Below are positions 8,694 through 16,672 of a DNA stretch of 64,000 nucleotides, piece after piece (the stretch's first letter is position 1; every line of letters begins with the position of its first letter). The notes under the pieces were generated by a model that was given only the letters and a program-made list of their open reading frames with translations, did no database searches and was not told the DNA's origin. Source of the stretch: Halovivax cerinus. Lineage in GTDB: Archaea > Halobacteriota > Halobacteria > Halobacteriales > Natrialbaceae. Location: positions 310,001 through 374,000 of the forward strand of contig NZ_CP101824.1 in assembly GCF_024498195.1 (NCBI RefSeq), written 5' to 3'. The translations under genes and the position numbers were made by a program.

Positions 8694-8857
8694 GGATGGG
8701 TCCCCACGTAGGTAGCCGTCATCCGGACGGCGTTCGACTCGACGAACGAGCCACGCGTCCCGGTGTGAAGGTACCCGTCACCGTCGAGGCGCCACGTCCG
8801 GTCGAGACCGTGACGAGAGATGGCGAACGATCCGAGTGCCTCACGCGATCCGGTCAT
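8690..8857 (-). CDS. 55-residue coupled protein of the injection-system operon
   Basis: A short gene squeezed between the tube and assembly genes. Its ATG (8855-8857) overlaps the tube stop as ATGA, and its own TGA overlaps the next ATG in the same way. This double four-base overlap and an in-frame fit on both sides are the main evidence that it is translated. The protein is polar, with a GxLxRTWRLDGDGYLHTGTRGSF-like beta pattern, and has no motif I recognise. It may be a small tail or assembly component. Confidence 0.7.
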   Translation of the reverse strand: MTGSREALGSFAISRHGLDRTWRLDGDGYLHTGTRGSFVESNAVRMTATYVGTHP

Positions 8858-9306
8858 ACGTTTTTGCGCTTCATCTCCTCGAACTCGACGGTGTACGTTT
8901 CGACGGCGATGGCGTTCTGGCCACCGCCAGCCTGTGCGTTCAGCGTCGGCGGGTCGTACTTTCGGATCCAGGCGTTCGTGAACTCGAACCGGATGACCGA
9001 CGTTCCGGCCTGGTCCTTGAGGACGACGGCGATGTTCTTTCGCGCTTTTTCGCCGTCGCCCTCCTCGACCGCCTTTCGCCACTCGTCGAGACGTTTGTTG
9101 TCCTCTTCTGCACCGCGTGCGAGTACGAGTGGCGAGTACCGCGTGTCACCGAAGAGCTTGCGTGCGTGCTTGGCCTCGTCTCCTTCACGGTAGTCGAGCT
9201 GGTCGGTCTCCTGCGTGGGTAGCTGTACCTCGAGGAATCCAGGGACGTCGACGCCATCGAGTTCGACGGTGAATTCCGTACTTGGTAGCGGTCCGTGTTC
9301 TGGCAT
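8854..9306 (-). CDS. contractile injection system tube protein (gp19-like), copy 1
   Basis: A 150-residue gp19-class tube protein. It shows the FTVELDGVDVPGFLEVQLP entry strands, the DYREGDEAKH motif, LVLARG, a WRKAVEEG helix and a C-terminal VETYTVEFEE strand. It follows the sheath gene by 38 bases, the usual sheath-tube order, and is likely the main tube subunit. Its closest relative in the window is the protein at 7444-7905. Two tube paralogues are standard in Afp/PVC-type systems, where one caps or starts the tube. Confidence 0.93.
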   Translation of the reverse strand: MPEHGPLPSTEFTVELDGVDVPGFLEVQLPTQETDQLDYREGDEAKHARKLFGDTRYSPLVLARGAEEDNKRLDEWRKAVEEGDGEKARKNIAVVLKDQAGTSVIRFEFTNAWIRKYDPPTLNAQAGGGQNAIAVETYTVEFEEMKRKNV

Positions 9307-9344
9307 GTGTTATGGTACTGGTGGAAGTGGTTGCTGGTGGCTGT

Positions 9345-11069
9345 TCAGGCGTCGCCGGTGTCCTGGCTGATGCGGAAGATGACGAACTCGGCTGGCTTGA
9401 CCGGTGCGACGCCGATCTCGACGATGAGACGTCCATTGTCGATGTCGTCTTCGGTCATCGTCTCCTCGCCACAGCGGACGTAGAAGGCCTCGTCGGCCGT
9501 CGACCCCTGCAGGCCACCCTCACGCCAGACGGTCGTCAGGAAGTTCTCGACCGACTGCCGAATGCGCGCCCACAGGTCCTGGTCGTTCGGTTCGAAGACC
9601 GACCACTGCGTCCCCTCGTCGATGGACTGTTCGATGAACAGGAACAGGCGGCGGACGTTGAGATACTTCCACTCGGGATCGCTCGAGGTCGTCCGAGCAC
9701 CCCAGACACGGATGCCACGGCCCTGGAAGCTACGGATGCAGTTGATCCCCTTCGGGTTGAGGACGTCCTGTTCGCCCTTGGTGATGTCGTGCTGGAGACC
9801 GACGACACCCCGCACGGTCTCGTTCGCTGGCGCCTTGTGCACGCCGTGCTGGGCGTCGCTACGAGCGTAGATGCCGGCGATGTGACCACCCGGAGGCGCG
9901 AGTTTCTCGCGGTTGGTGACCGGGTCGAGAACGGAGAGCCACGGATAGTAGTAAGCAGCGTACGAAGAGTCGACGGGCGTCTCTATCTCCTGAACCGGAC
10001 CCGGGTTCTGCTCGGCCTGCAGGACGGCGAATCGGTCACCCATGTTCTCACAGTGAGCGACGATCGCGTCCGTCAGCCCCTGAACGTCGTTCTCGTCGGG
10101 GACGCAGACGATCGAGATGTCGTCGAGCGCCGTGAACGCTGCCAGACCGGTTCGCAAGCCGGGCTGGTCGATACCCTCGTAATCGGAGAGGGTCACGTCG
10201 CCCTCGGCGTCGGGCTTCGTCGGTTCCTCGGTGACGACCTCGACGTCGACGTCGACCTCGCCCGAACGGATATCGTCGAGTTGTGTGATGAGATCGTCCT
10301 TCGAGGGGTTGCCTTCCGTCTCGAACGGCCGAGCGATCCCCTTGAGGTCGTTGTACTTGAGGTCGTCGAGGTTGTCGGGGATGTAAACGACCGTCTCGTC
10401 CCCCTCCGTCTGTACGAGACCACCGTCGGCCGCTGCCGTCGGCGTGTTTCGGTGCAACCAGGTGAGACCGGGTACCGGTCGACCGTCCTCGACGTACTCG
10501 ACGTCGACGAGAACGGAGCTCGTGAGCTGTTTCTCGTAGAACTGGCTCGACTTCGGATCGGCGCTGAGGCCATCGAAGACCTCCTCGACGTCCGGCGCCG
10601 GTTCGGGCCGTGCCGATTCTGGCTGGCTGACTTCCTCGAGTTCACCCGACCAGTACCGCACGACGATGTCGAACTGGTCGCCTCGCTGACCGTCACGTAC
10701 GATGACGGCCACCGACGATCCCCAGGATCCTGGACCGTTCGCTTCGACGTTCATGACGTCCGTCTGGCCGTCGTCGACCAGGGACGCCACCGCGACGTCG
10801 TTCGGATCTGCCGTCGTGACGCGGCCGACGTAACAGCGCCCGCCGCCGTTCTTGAAGTACCCATCCAGCGCGACGTCGAGGTGAGAGTGCTTCGGGCTCG
10901 ACCCGTAGATGCGCTCGAACTCGGTGTAACTCGTGACGAGTTGGGGTTCGACCGGACCGCGGTGAGTCTGACCGAGGAAACCAGCCGTACTCGTACTGAC
11001 TCCTTCGACCGACTTGCTTCCACCGTTGACCTCTTCGACGTAGACGCCGGGGGCTTGATATTCTGGCAT
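9345..11069 (-). CDS. contractile tail sheath protein
   Basis: A 574-residue sheath protein of a phage-tail-like contractile injection system. The start YQAPGVYVEEV, the STAGFLGQTHRGP segment, the FTALDDISIVCVPD core and the C-terminal GRLIVEIGVAPVKPAEFVIFRI-type strand are hallmarks of the family (do not read the last phrase as an exact copy). Residues about 233-266 contain an insertion like a SAP/HeH/Rho-N helix-extension-helix (DDLKYNDLKGIAR, then SKDDLITQL). A strong Shine-Dalgarno GGAGGT lies eight bases upstream. An AT-rich promoter region precedes it. Confidence 0.95.
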   Translation of the reverse strand: MPEYQAPGVYVEEVNGGSKSVEGVSTSTAGFLGQTHRGPVEPQLVTSYTEFERIYGSSPKHSHLDVALDGYFKNGGGRCYVGRVTTADPNDVAVASLVDDGQTDVMNVEANGPGSWGSSVAVIVRDGQRGDQFDIVVRYWSGELEEVSQPESARPEPAPDVEEVFDGLSADPKSSQFYEKQLTSSVLVDVEYVEDGRPVPGLTWLHRNTPTAAADGGLVQTEGDETVVYIPDNLDDLKYNDLKGIARPFETEGNPSKDDLITQLDDIRSGEVDVDVEVVTEEPTKPDAEGDVTLSDYEGIDQPGLRTGLAAFTALDDISIVCVPDENDVQGLTDAIVAHCENMGDRFAVLQAEQNPGPVQEIETPVDSSYAAYYYPWLSVLDPVTNREKLAPPGGHIAGIYARSDAQHGVHKAPANETVRGVVGLQHDITKGEQDVLNPKGINCIRSFQGRGIRVWGARTTSSDPEWKYLNVRRLFLFIEQSIDEGTQWSVFEPNDQDLWARIRQSVENFLTTVWREGGLQGSTADEAFYVRCGEETMTEDDIDNGRLIVEIGVAPVKPAEFVIFRISQDTGDA

Positions 11070-11431
11070 TTCAGGTTACCTCCTAAATTTGAGTCCCTGT
11101 AGACGGGTTTTTATTGTGAGTTGGTATAAATCTTTCTGCTGTCATTCAAGCTCACATTATTAAATAATCGGGGTATTGAACCACTATGTGTGAAATATAT
11201 AGCCCGATATTTCGAATATAATAATTCCAGGGTCGGTGAATGAGGGAGGAATCGAAACCGGCCCAGGGTCCGACCACGAGAAACACACTGACAGATCGGG
11301 TTCGACACGGGAACTCGAAACCCCCGGACGAACCGCACGAGGGAACTACGGTGACGGAAAACTGCGGTGAGATGGTGGGCGACCGCTAAGAGTGGCCACG
11401 CAGCACGCGGTAAAATCCCCCGACGGGATCG
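11070..11431. promoter_or_regulatory. AT-rich upstream region of the sheath operon with several inverted repeats
   Basis: No gene is seen in these 362 bases. The part at 11100-11235 is much richer in A/T than its surroundings. On the minus strand a TATA-like TTTATACC (about 11131-11138) could start a transcript some 35-40 bases before the sheath ATG. TGTGAG (11115-11120) and CTCACA (11151-11156) flank it as an inverted repeat. ATTATTAAATAAT at 11156-11168 is a palindrome around a single central base. GAAATAT/ATATTTC pair at 11192-11213. These are candidate operator sites. The rest, to 11431, is GC-rich and unremarkable. Confidence 0.55.
11078..11083 (-). promoter_or_regulatory. strong Shine-Dalgarno of the sheath gene
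   Basis: The minus strand reads GGAGGT eight bases before the sheath ATG. It is the clearest ribosome-binding site in this locus and fits a high-copy structural protein with a leadered mRNA. Confidence 0.75.
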
Positions 11432-12676
11432 CTAGTCCTCCGGGACGACGTCGACCAGGACCTGAATCGAATCGGCAGCCTCGCTGACCTGATCGTGTGC
11501 GTCGATCAACTCGAGCAGTGGTTCGTCCGACTCGAGCGCCGACTGGAGTCTGGTAACTGACTTGAGATATCGTTCGAGGCTCTCTTCCGTCGTCACGTCC
11601 TCGAGCGGTTCGCCGAGTTGAATAAGCAGGTCGAGCAATCGGTCGAGTTGCTCACGGTACGTCTGTTCTCGGTCCTCGGACGACCTGAGGTCTTCACGGG
11701 AGAGTTCGGCGATGTCCCGGGCGATTCTCGCACCGTCGCCGGTGTGTGGTTCGAGTCGAGTGCTCAGGTCCGTGAAGAAACGAACCCGGTCCTTGATGGT
11801 CTTTCTGAGCGCGTAGGTGACGAACGTCTTCCGTTCTCGCTGCAGGGCGGTGACCGACTCCTCCAGCGTGGCGAGTCGCTGTGCGACCCCCTCGATGCCG
11901 TCCGGCGGCTTCTCGGGTTCCTCCCTGACCGGGGTTCGGTGCGGATTCTCGTCGTCAGTGACGTGCTGGACGAGAAGTGAGAACAAGAGCGCGGGATCGT
12001 ACACGAATGGTCGGCCAGGCCGCTCGGCCAGCGCCTCCCACTCGCCGTTCGGGGTCCGTTCGAACGAGCCGAGATAGACCGCCGGGTCAGCCTCGTCATC
12101 TGGTTCGCTCCGGTGTTCGTCGTGATACGCCTCGACGAGGCGTCTGGCGACGGTCTCGACGTCGTCGTCGGGACGAACCAGCGAGCGATCGATCGAGTGG
12201 ACGGGTATCTCGCCGTCTGGTGGCGTCTCCCGGTGGGTGACCTCGAACACTTCGACGGTGCGGTTCGCCACGGCGTCGCTGTCGACGGCACCGTCGGTGT
12301 CCGCGACCGGGACGGTCTCGACGGCTACCTCGCTGTACTGGATGAAGAGGTGAACCTCGTCCGTCGACGGGAGGGGAAGCGACTTCGTCGTCACCTGTTC
12401 GACGACGACCGGCCGCCCGCGTCCGTCGATGGCGAGTCCCGGGTCGACGGTCACGTCGAGTCCATCCGGGGTTTCGGAGACGTCTCGAACGGTCAGTCCG
12501 CAGACGATCCCCGTTCCACCGAGGTACCGCGTGAGCGTCTGTAACCGTTCGGCGTGGTACGTCTGTTCTGCCTCCATGTCGCGGGGAGTCATGAGTTTCC
12601 CCTTGAAGAATCGATTCTTCTCGAACTGGGAGAATCCGGTCGTCTCTGCTTTCGTATAGTCCGCGTCCGGAGTCAT
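11432..12676 (-). CDS. contractile-injection-system baseplate-associated-type protein
   Basis: A 414-residue protein. Residues about 13-65 read FEKNRFFKGKLMTPRDMEAEQ, then a YLGGTGIVCGL motif. This matches the N-terminal module (R-F/Y-F/Y-x-G-K, D-x-E-x-E-Q, GxGxVCGL) of proteins found in extracellular contractile injection clusters. A beta-rich middle follows, and the C-terminal 170 residues are helical, with coiled-coil-like heptads (LATLEESVTALQRERK). The start is the ATG at 12676, since the longer frame upstream is non-coding in character. A TATA box (TATATTATATA on the minus strand, 12691-12701) sits about 20-25 bases before the ATG, so the transcript should be leaderless. Confidence 0.75.
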   Translation of the reverse strand: MTPDADYTKAETTGFSQFEKNRFFKGKLMTPRDMEAEQTYHAERLQTLTRYLGGTGIVCGLTVRDVSETPDGLDVTVDPGLAIDGRGRPVVVEQVTTKSLPLPSTDEVHLFIQYSEVAVETVPVADTDGAVDSDAVANRTVEVFEVTHRETPPDGEIPVHSIDRSLVRPDDDVETVARRLVEAYHDEHRSEPDDEADPAVYLGSFERTPNGEWEALAERPGRPFVYDPALLFSLLVQHVTDDENPHRTPVREEPEKPPDGIEGVAQRLATLEESVTALQRERKTFVTYALRKTIKDRVRFFTDLSTRLEPHTGDGARIARDIAELSREDLRSSEDREQTYREQLDRLLDLLIQLGEPLEDVTTEESLERYLKSVTRLQSALESDEPLLELIDAHDQVSEAADSIQVLVDVVPED

Positions 12677-12941
12677 GGCACTGTCGTGGATATATAATAT
12701 AATCACAACAGTATAAAATACCCGATGTGCGCGTGGACGGCGGATCTGCCGATCTGTCACAAACTGCTTGCACGCTGTCCGTCCGTTCGATTCGAACTGG
12801 CCGTCGAATACTACCAGGGGCCCGGCCGATACGAGACGGACGATTATTATACGAACGGGCCCGTAGATATAGTATGAAAGAAGGTGCATTTTATATCGGT
12901 CGTGTGGTATCGATGCGCTGGACGACGGGGCCGAACGGCCG
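12677..12941. promoter_or_regulatory. divergent promoter region between the baseplate-type gene and the unknown gene
   Basis: No gene. Two TATA-like sites point outward. TATATAATAT at 12691-12700 serves the minus-strand gene starting at 12676. TTTTATATC at 12889-12897 lies about 45-50 bases before the plus-strand ATG at 12942. The shared region suggests co-regulation of the two genes, as an inference. Confidence 0.55.
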
Positions 12942-13940
12942 ATGAGAGCCAGCATCGACACCGAATCTGCGGACCGCATCACCGTCACCGTCGTCGACAA
13001 CGCCGACGATCGACACCGGATTACCGTAGAACGGGGCGGCGATGTCGTGAATCACCAGTGTGACAGGGACGGCCCGACGAGTGCCGAACCGTCGGCAGAG
13101 GATGCCGTCCGCGCCGACCGCAGCATCAGATTCGCGAAATACTATTGCTATCGCACGCGTTCCGTCGACACCCTCGATCCGTACGGGACGGACCGGCTCA
13201 CGTATCCCGAACGACTGGTTGCGACGACACTCTGGATCGCATCGATGGAGCCGCCGACGGTGACGGAACACTTCCCGTCGCTCTACCGGCTCTACGGCCC
13301 CGCCGACGACATCGACGAGGATACCGTACCGCCGCCGGACGTGGACGACGAGTGGATCGGGATCGACCAGCCAGTGTTCCTGGACGTCGAGCCGGATCGA
13401 CTCCGGACGCTCCTCGATACGACGATCGAACTCGAGGCCCTGGGTGCGCTCCGCCACCTGCTCGATCGGTATCCGGACCGGCGTGGCGACACGCTGGCCG
13501 CCCGACTCACAGCTATCCTCGGAACACGACAGACTCCGAGGCCGTCGGACGAGTCGGCTCCTGATCGGTACGACCCGTTCGTCACGACGGCACCGCTCGA
13601 TATCCGCCGACCCGACGACACCTCGAAAACCGTCCAAACAGACGACGGCGAAGCCGAAACAGCACCCGGCCTCCTCGCGGCACGAATCCAGTTCGATCGT
13701 GACGTCCGACCAGTCACCTCGCCGGCCGCGCTGCAGCGTCGACTCTTCGATCACCTCCGCTGTCAACTCCGGGACTGTTACGTGGGGATGGGGCTGGCAC
13801 CGCCACGCGACGTGCGCGTCCGCGGACCGGGAATCGCCTGGTTCGCGCGTTCGTACGACCGTGAACCGACGACGCAGCGGTATCACGATCCGGACGCGAT
13901 CGTCGACTGGACGGCGCTGGCTCCGATCCCACGATTCTAG
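12942..13940 (+). CDS. unknown protein divergent from the injection-system locus
   Basis: A 332-residue acidic protein that I do not recognise. It has two parts: residues 1-150 with a FAKYYCYRT segment and a PERLVATTLWIASMEPP helix, and residues 240-332 with a helical RRLFDHLRCQLRDCYVGMG segment and an aromatic C-terminus (IAWFARSYD...DWTALAPIPRF). The linker near 190-230 is Asp/Pro-rich. There is no signal peptide and no membrane segment. It shares a promoter region with the baseplate-type gene, so a role as effector, adaptor or regulator of the injection system is possible but unproven. Confidence 0.75.
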   Translation: MRASIDTESADRITVTVVDNADDRHRITVERGGDVVNHQCDRDGPTSAEPSAEDAVRADRSIRFAKYYCYRTRSVDTLDPYGTDRLTYPERLVATTLWIASMEPPTVTEHFPSLYRLYGPADDIDEDTVPPPDVDDEWIGIDQPVFLDVEPDRLRTLLDTTIELEALGALRHLLDRYPDRRGDTLAARLTAILGTRQTPRPSDESAPDRYDPFVTTAPLDIRRPDDTSKTVQTDDGEAETAPGLLAARIQFDRDVRPVTSPAALQRRLFDHLRCQLRDCYVGMGLAPPRDVRVRGPGIAWFARSYDREPTTQRYHDPDAIVDWTALAPIPRF

Positions 13941-14095
13941 CCCTGGCGGCTCGACCGGCCAGATGGGGGCAGGCGATAGTGGGCTGGTGCAGCGATACCG
14001 GGGACAGACACACGGCGACTGGAACGCGACCGCGATACCGGCGATTGCTCGGGTAAACGGTACGTACTAAGTGGTCGCCCACGAGAGATGGCGCC

Positions 14096-15088
14096 ATGCA
14101 CACGTTACTCCTCTCTGACGAGGACGTGGACGGTTACGCCGACATGCCGTCGGTGATCCAGGCGCTCGAAGACGCGTTCGCCGCCTACGAGCGTGGTGAC
14201 GCACAGATGCCCGCGAAGTCGTACGTCGACTTGCCCCAGTACAACGGCGACTTCCGTTCGATGCCCGCGTACCTCGCGACCGACGGGTGGGACGCCGCCG
14301 GGCTGAAGTGGGTCAACGTCCACCCCGACAACCCGGACGACCACGGCCTCCCGACCGTCATGGGAACGATGATCTACTCCGACCCGGAGACGGCCTACCC
14401 GCTCGCGATCATGGACGGCACGGAGCTGACGATGAAGCGCACCGGTGCGGCCGCCGCCGTCGCGACCGACCACCTCGCCGTCGCGGACGCCACCTCGCTG
14501 GGAATCGTCGGTGCCGGCGTCCAGGCCTACACGCAACTCGAGGCGATCAGCGAGATCCGCCCCATCGAGGAGGTCGTCGTCAGCGACCTCGACGACGAAC
14601 GCGTCGAGCGCTTCGTCGACACGTTCGCGGACGAGTTCGACATCCGCGGCGGTTCGATCTCGGAGGCCGGCCACTGTGACGTCCTCTCGACGGTGACGCC
14701 CGTCGAGAACCCCATCGTCGGGGCCGACGACGTCGGCGAGACCACCCACGTCAACGCGATGGGCGCCGACGCCGAGGGCAAGCACGAACTCGCCGACGAG
14801 CTCTTACTCGGCGCGACGATCGTCATCGACGACCACGAACAGTGTACCCACTCCGGCGAAATCAACGTTCCCTACCACGACGGGACGCTCGGCGACGACG
14901 ACATCTACGGTGAGATCGGCGAGATCGTCGTCGGCGACCGGGACGGGCGTACCGCCGACACCGGCGTGACGGTCTTCGACTCGACCGGCCTCGCCATCCA
15001 GGACGTCGCCGCCGCCCACGTCGTCTACGAGGAGGCGAGCGACGCCGACGGCGGCAGTCCGTTCGACCTCGTCGGCGCCGGAAACTGA
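14096..15088 (+). CDS. ornithine cyclodeaminase/alanine dehydrogenase family protein
   Basis: A 330-residue NAD(P)-dependent enzyme of the OCD/mu-crystallin family. In archaea this includes an alanine dehydrogenase that interconverts alanine with pyruvate and ammonia. The Rossmann fingerprint GIVGAGVQAYTQL lies near residue 136, Lys71 (GLKWVNVHP) matches the conserved active-site lysine, and TMKRTGAAAAVATDHLA is the family signature. The substrate (alanine, ornithine or another amino acid) cannot be settled by sequence. It stands alone between the injection locus and the cupin gene. Confidence 0.9.
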   Translation: MHTLLLSDEDVDGYADMPSVIQALEDAFAAYERGDAQMPAKSYVDLPQYNGDFRSMPAYLATDGWDAAGLKWVNVHPDNPDDHGLPTVMGTMIYSDPETAYPLAIMDGTELTMKRTGAAAAVATDHLAVADATSLGIVGAGVQAYTQLEAISEIRPIEEVVVSDLDDERVERFVDTFADEFDIRGGSISEAGHCDVLSTVTPVENPIVGADDVGETTHVNAMGADAEGKHELADELLLGATIVIDDHEQCTHSGEINVPYHDGTLGDDDIYGEIGEIVVGDRDGRTADTGVTVFDSTGLAIQDVAAAHVVYEEASDADGGSPFDLVGAGN

Positions 15089-15183
15089 TCGTCGCGACGC
15101 GACAGCGATTACGACGACACGACGTTGCTATCGACGACGCAGTTCTGTGACGCTTCGGCGTCTCTCGTCCCCGATCGGTTCGC

Positions 15184-15663
15184 TCACGAGGGTTCGACCT
15201 CGACCGCAATGTCGCCACACGCCGTACAGATCCCCTCGAAGACGCCCGTCTCGCGGTTCAACTCGAGGTCCTGTAGGGTTTCTTTCCCGCACGTCGGGCA
15301 CGCACGCTGGTACTGGATCTCCCGGCTCCCTCGCGGTGCGCCGAGGGCGAGCACCGTCGCTCGCTCGTCGTCGACGTTGCGGGCGAGCTGGAACTCGTCG
15401 GGGGCGAAGCGAATCGCCTCGCCGGCCCGGACGGCGACGTCGCCGTCTTCGGTCTCGAACGTCACCGTCCCGCCCGTGACGACGAAGACCTCCTCCTGGT
15501 CGCGGTGGCGGTGGTAGTCCAGCCCGAGTTGCCCGTCGGGTTCGATCTCGGCGTAGTTGATCGCGAGGTGATCGGTATCGAGGGGATTCGAGAGGCGACG
15601 GTACACGTCCGCTTCGGCGATCGACGGCCCCGTACGGTCGTCCCGGATGTCTACTTTCTCCAT
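15184..15663 (-). CDS. cupin-domain protein with C-terminal zinc ribbon
   Basis: A 159-residue protein. The cupin barrel holds the metal-ligand set in DYHRHRDQEEVFVVTGG (two His and a Glu), and a C-terminal CPTCGKE...GICTACGD pair forms a likely zinc ribbon. The start is the ATG at 15663 (MEKVDIRDD). Cupins of this size bind small ligands or act as simple dioxygenases or isomerases, and no substrate is evident. It is convergent with the alanine dehydrogenase gene and downstream of the DUF2071 gene on the same strand. Confidence 0.85.
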   Translation of the reverse strand: MEKVDIRDDRTGPSIAEADVYRRLSNPLDTDHLAINYAEIEPDGQLGLDYHRHRDQEEVFVVTGGTVTFETEDGDVAVRAGEAIRFAPDEFQLARNVDDERATVLALGAPRGSREIQYQRACPTCGKETLQDLELNRETGVFEGICTACGDIAVEVEPS

Positions 15664-15746
15664 GACGTCTGCGGTATCGGAGGCCAGGTGAATAAATCTG
15701 GACGGCCGAGACGGTCGGTTCCAGTCGCCCGGCCGGTGGGACGCGC

Positions 15747-16619
15747 TCATCGGTCCCGTACTCGTCGGGGGATCGACGCCGTCATCCGAAGTTCGGGGCA
15801 GTACTGGGCGATCGGCTCGGCCTCCGGTTCCGGGAGTTCGTTGGCTGCAAACAGCGTGTTCTCGGAGAGCGTGACCGCCGTCGATTGCAGCGGCCACGGG
15901 GCGTGGGTGACCTCGCCCCCGAAGACGGTCCGATCACGCCGTCGTCTCCCCCGCCGATTTCGCCGGCGACTCCGTCTGGCGGACCGACCGGGAGCGAAGA
16001 ACCGGCGCCGGTCGGTCAGCCACGCCGCTCGCGTCCCAGGCTCCGCGAACGCGATCGCGTCGTCGGGTTCGTAGGTCACGGCGAACCGGGCCTCGGAACC
16101 GACCGGCGCATCGTCGCGCGACCGGCTACCGAGGCCGGTCGTCACGTCGCGCGTGCTCGCGAACGAGACGGTATTACCGCCGTCCGGAGCCGTACCCTCC
16201 GTTCGCGAGACGTGCATCCGGGCGCAGCGGACCGGCACGTGAGTGACGCGGCCGAAGATGGACGCGAGCGCGGCGCTATCGACGTCGACGCCGAATAGGT
16301 ACAGCCCCGGCTCGCCGCGGTAGGCGACGTAGGTCTGAACGGTGATCGCCGCCGTCGTGTACCGTAGGAATCGTGGTGTGTACCGGAGGCCGGCGTTCGA
16401 CGCGACGAACGGGACGACGCTCATCCAGGCTCGATCCTCTCGGGTGTCGAGGGTCAGGGGGGCAGGAACGTGCGGCCGCAGGACGTCGGGATCGATCGGC
16501 CAGTGGAGGAAGAGGCCGTCGCGCCAGGTGAGCGTTAAGGGGGTCGACAACCGGCCGAGAACACCGTCGACACTCACCTGGGATCGGTCCGTCTCGCGTA
16601 TCGAATCACCGCGGCTCAT
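15747..16619 (-). CDS. DUF2071 (YqjF-type) protein with an anomalous Arg-rich segment
   Basis: A 290-residue DUF2071 protein. FLHWPIDPDVLRPHVPAPL near the N-terminus and FGGEVTHAPWPL near the C-terminus are typical. The family fold is related to acetoacetate decarboxylase-like proteins and the function is unknown. Residues about 210-230 form an Arg-rich run that is foreign to an acidic halophile protein and uses rare codons (aga, agt, aat, cgt). The next frame over the same DNA (about 15929-15992) gives a normal acidic/Gly-rich sequence with GC-ending codons, so two compensating frameshifts are likely. Confidence 0.82.
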   Translation of the reverse strand: MSRGDSIRETDRSQVSVDGVLGRLSTPLTLTWRDGLFLHWPIDPDVLRPHVPAPLTLDTREDRAWMSVVPFVASNAGLRYTPRFLRYTTAAITVQTYVAYRGEPGLYLFGVDVDSAALASIFGRVTHVPVRCARMHVSRTEGTAPDGGNTVSFASTRDVTTGLGSRSRDDAPVGSEARFAVTYEPDDAIAFAEPGTRAAWLTDRRRFFAPGRSARRSRRRNRRGRRRRDRTVFGGEVTHAPWPLQSTAVTLSENTLFAANELPEPEAEPIAQYCPELRMTASIPRRVRDR

Positions 16620-16672
16620 GGCCGTGTTCCGACGACGACGGGTAAATAGGCGGGTTCAGTGACCCGTGACCG

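Noticed and set aside
7444-11069. Provirus
   Set aside because: No capsid, portal, terminase, integrase or replication gene accompanies the tail genes, so a phage-tail-like injection system fits better than a virus.
9282-11102. 606-residue plus-strand frame opposite the sheath gene
   Set aside because: It is the mirror of the sheath coding frame. Its translation has no family features and the sheath is certain.
12677-13000. Extended N-terminus of the 414-residue injection-system protein
   Set aside because: The extra codons cover the AT-rich divergent promoter and give a non-haloarchaeal composition. The ATG at 12676 has a TATA box at leaderless distance.
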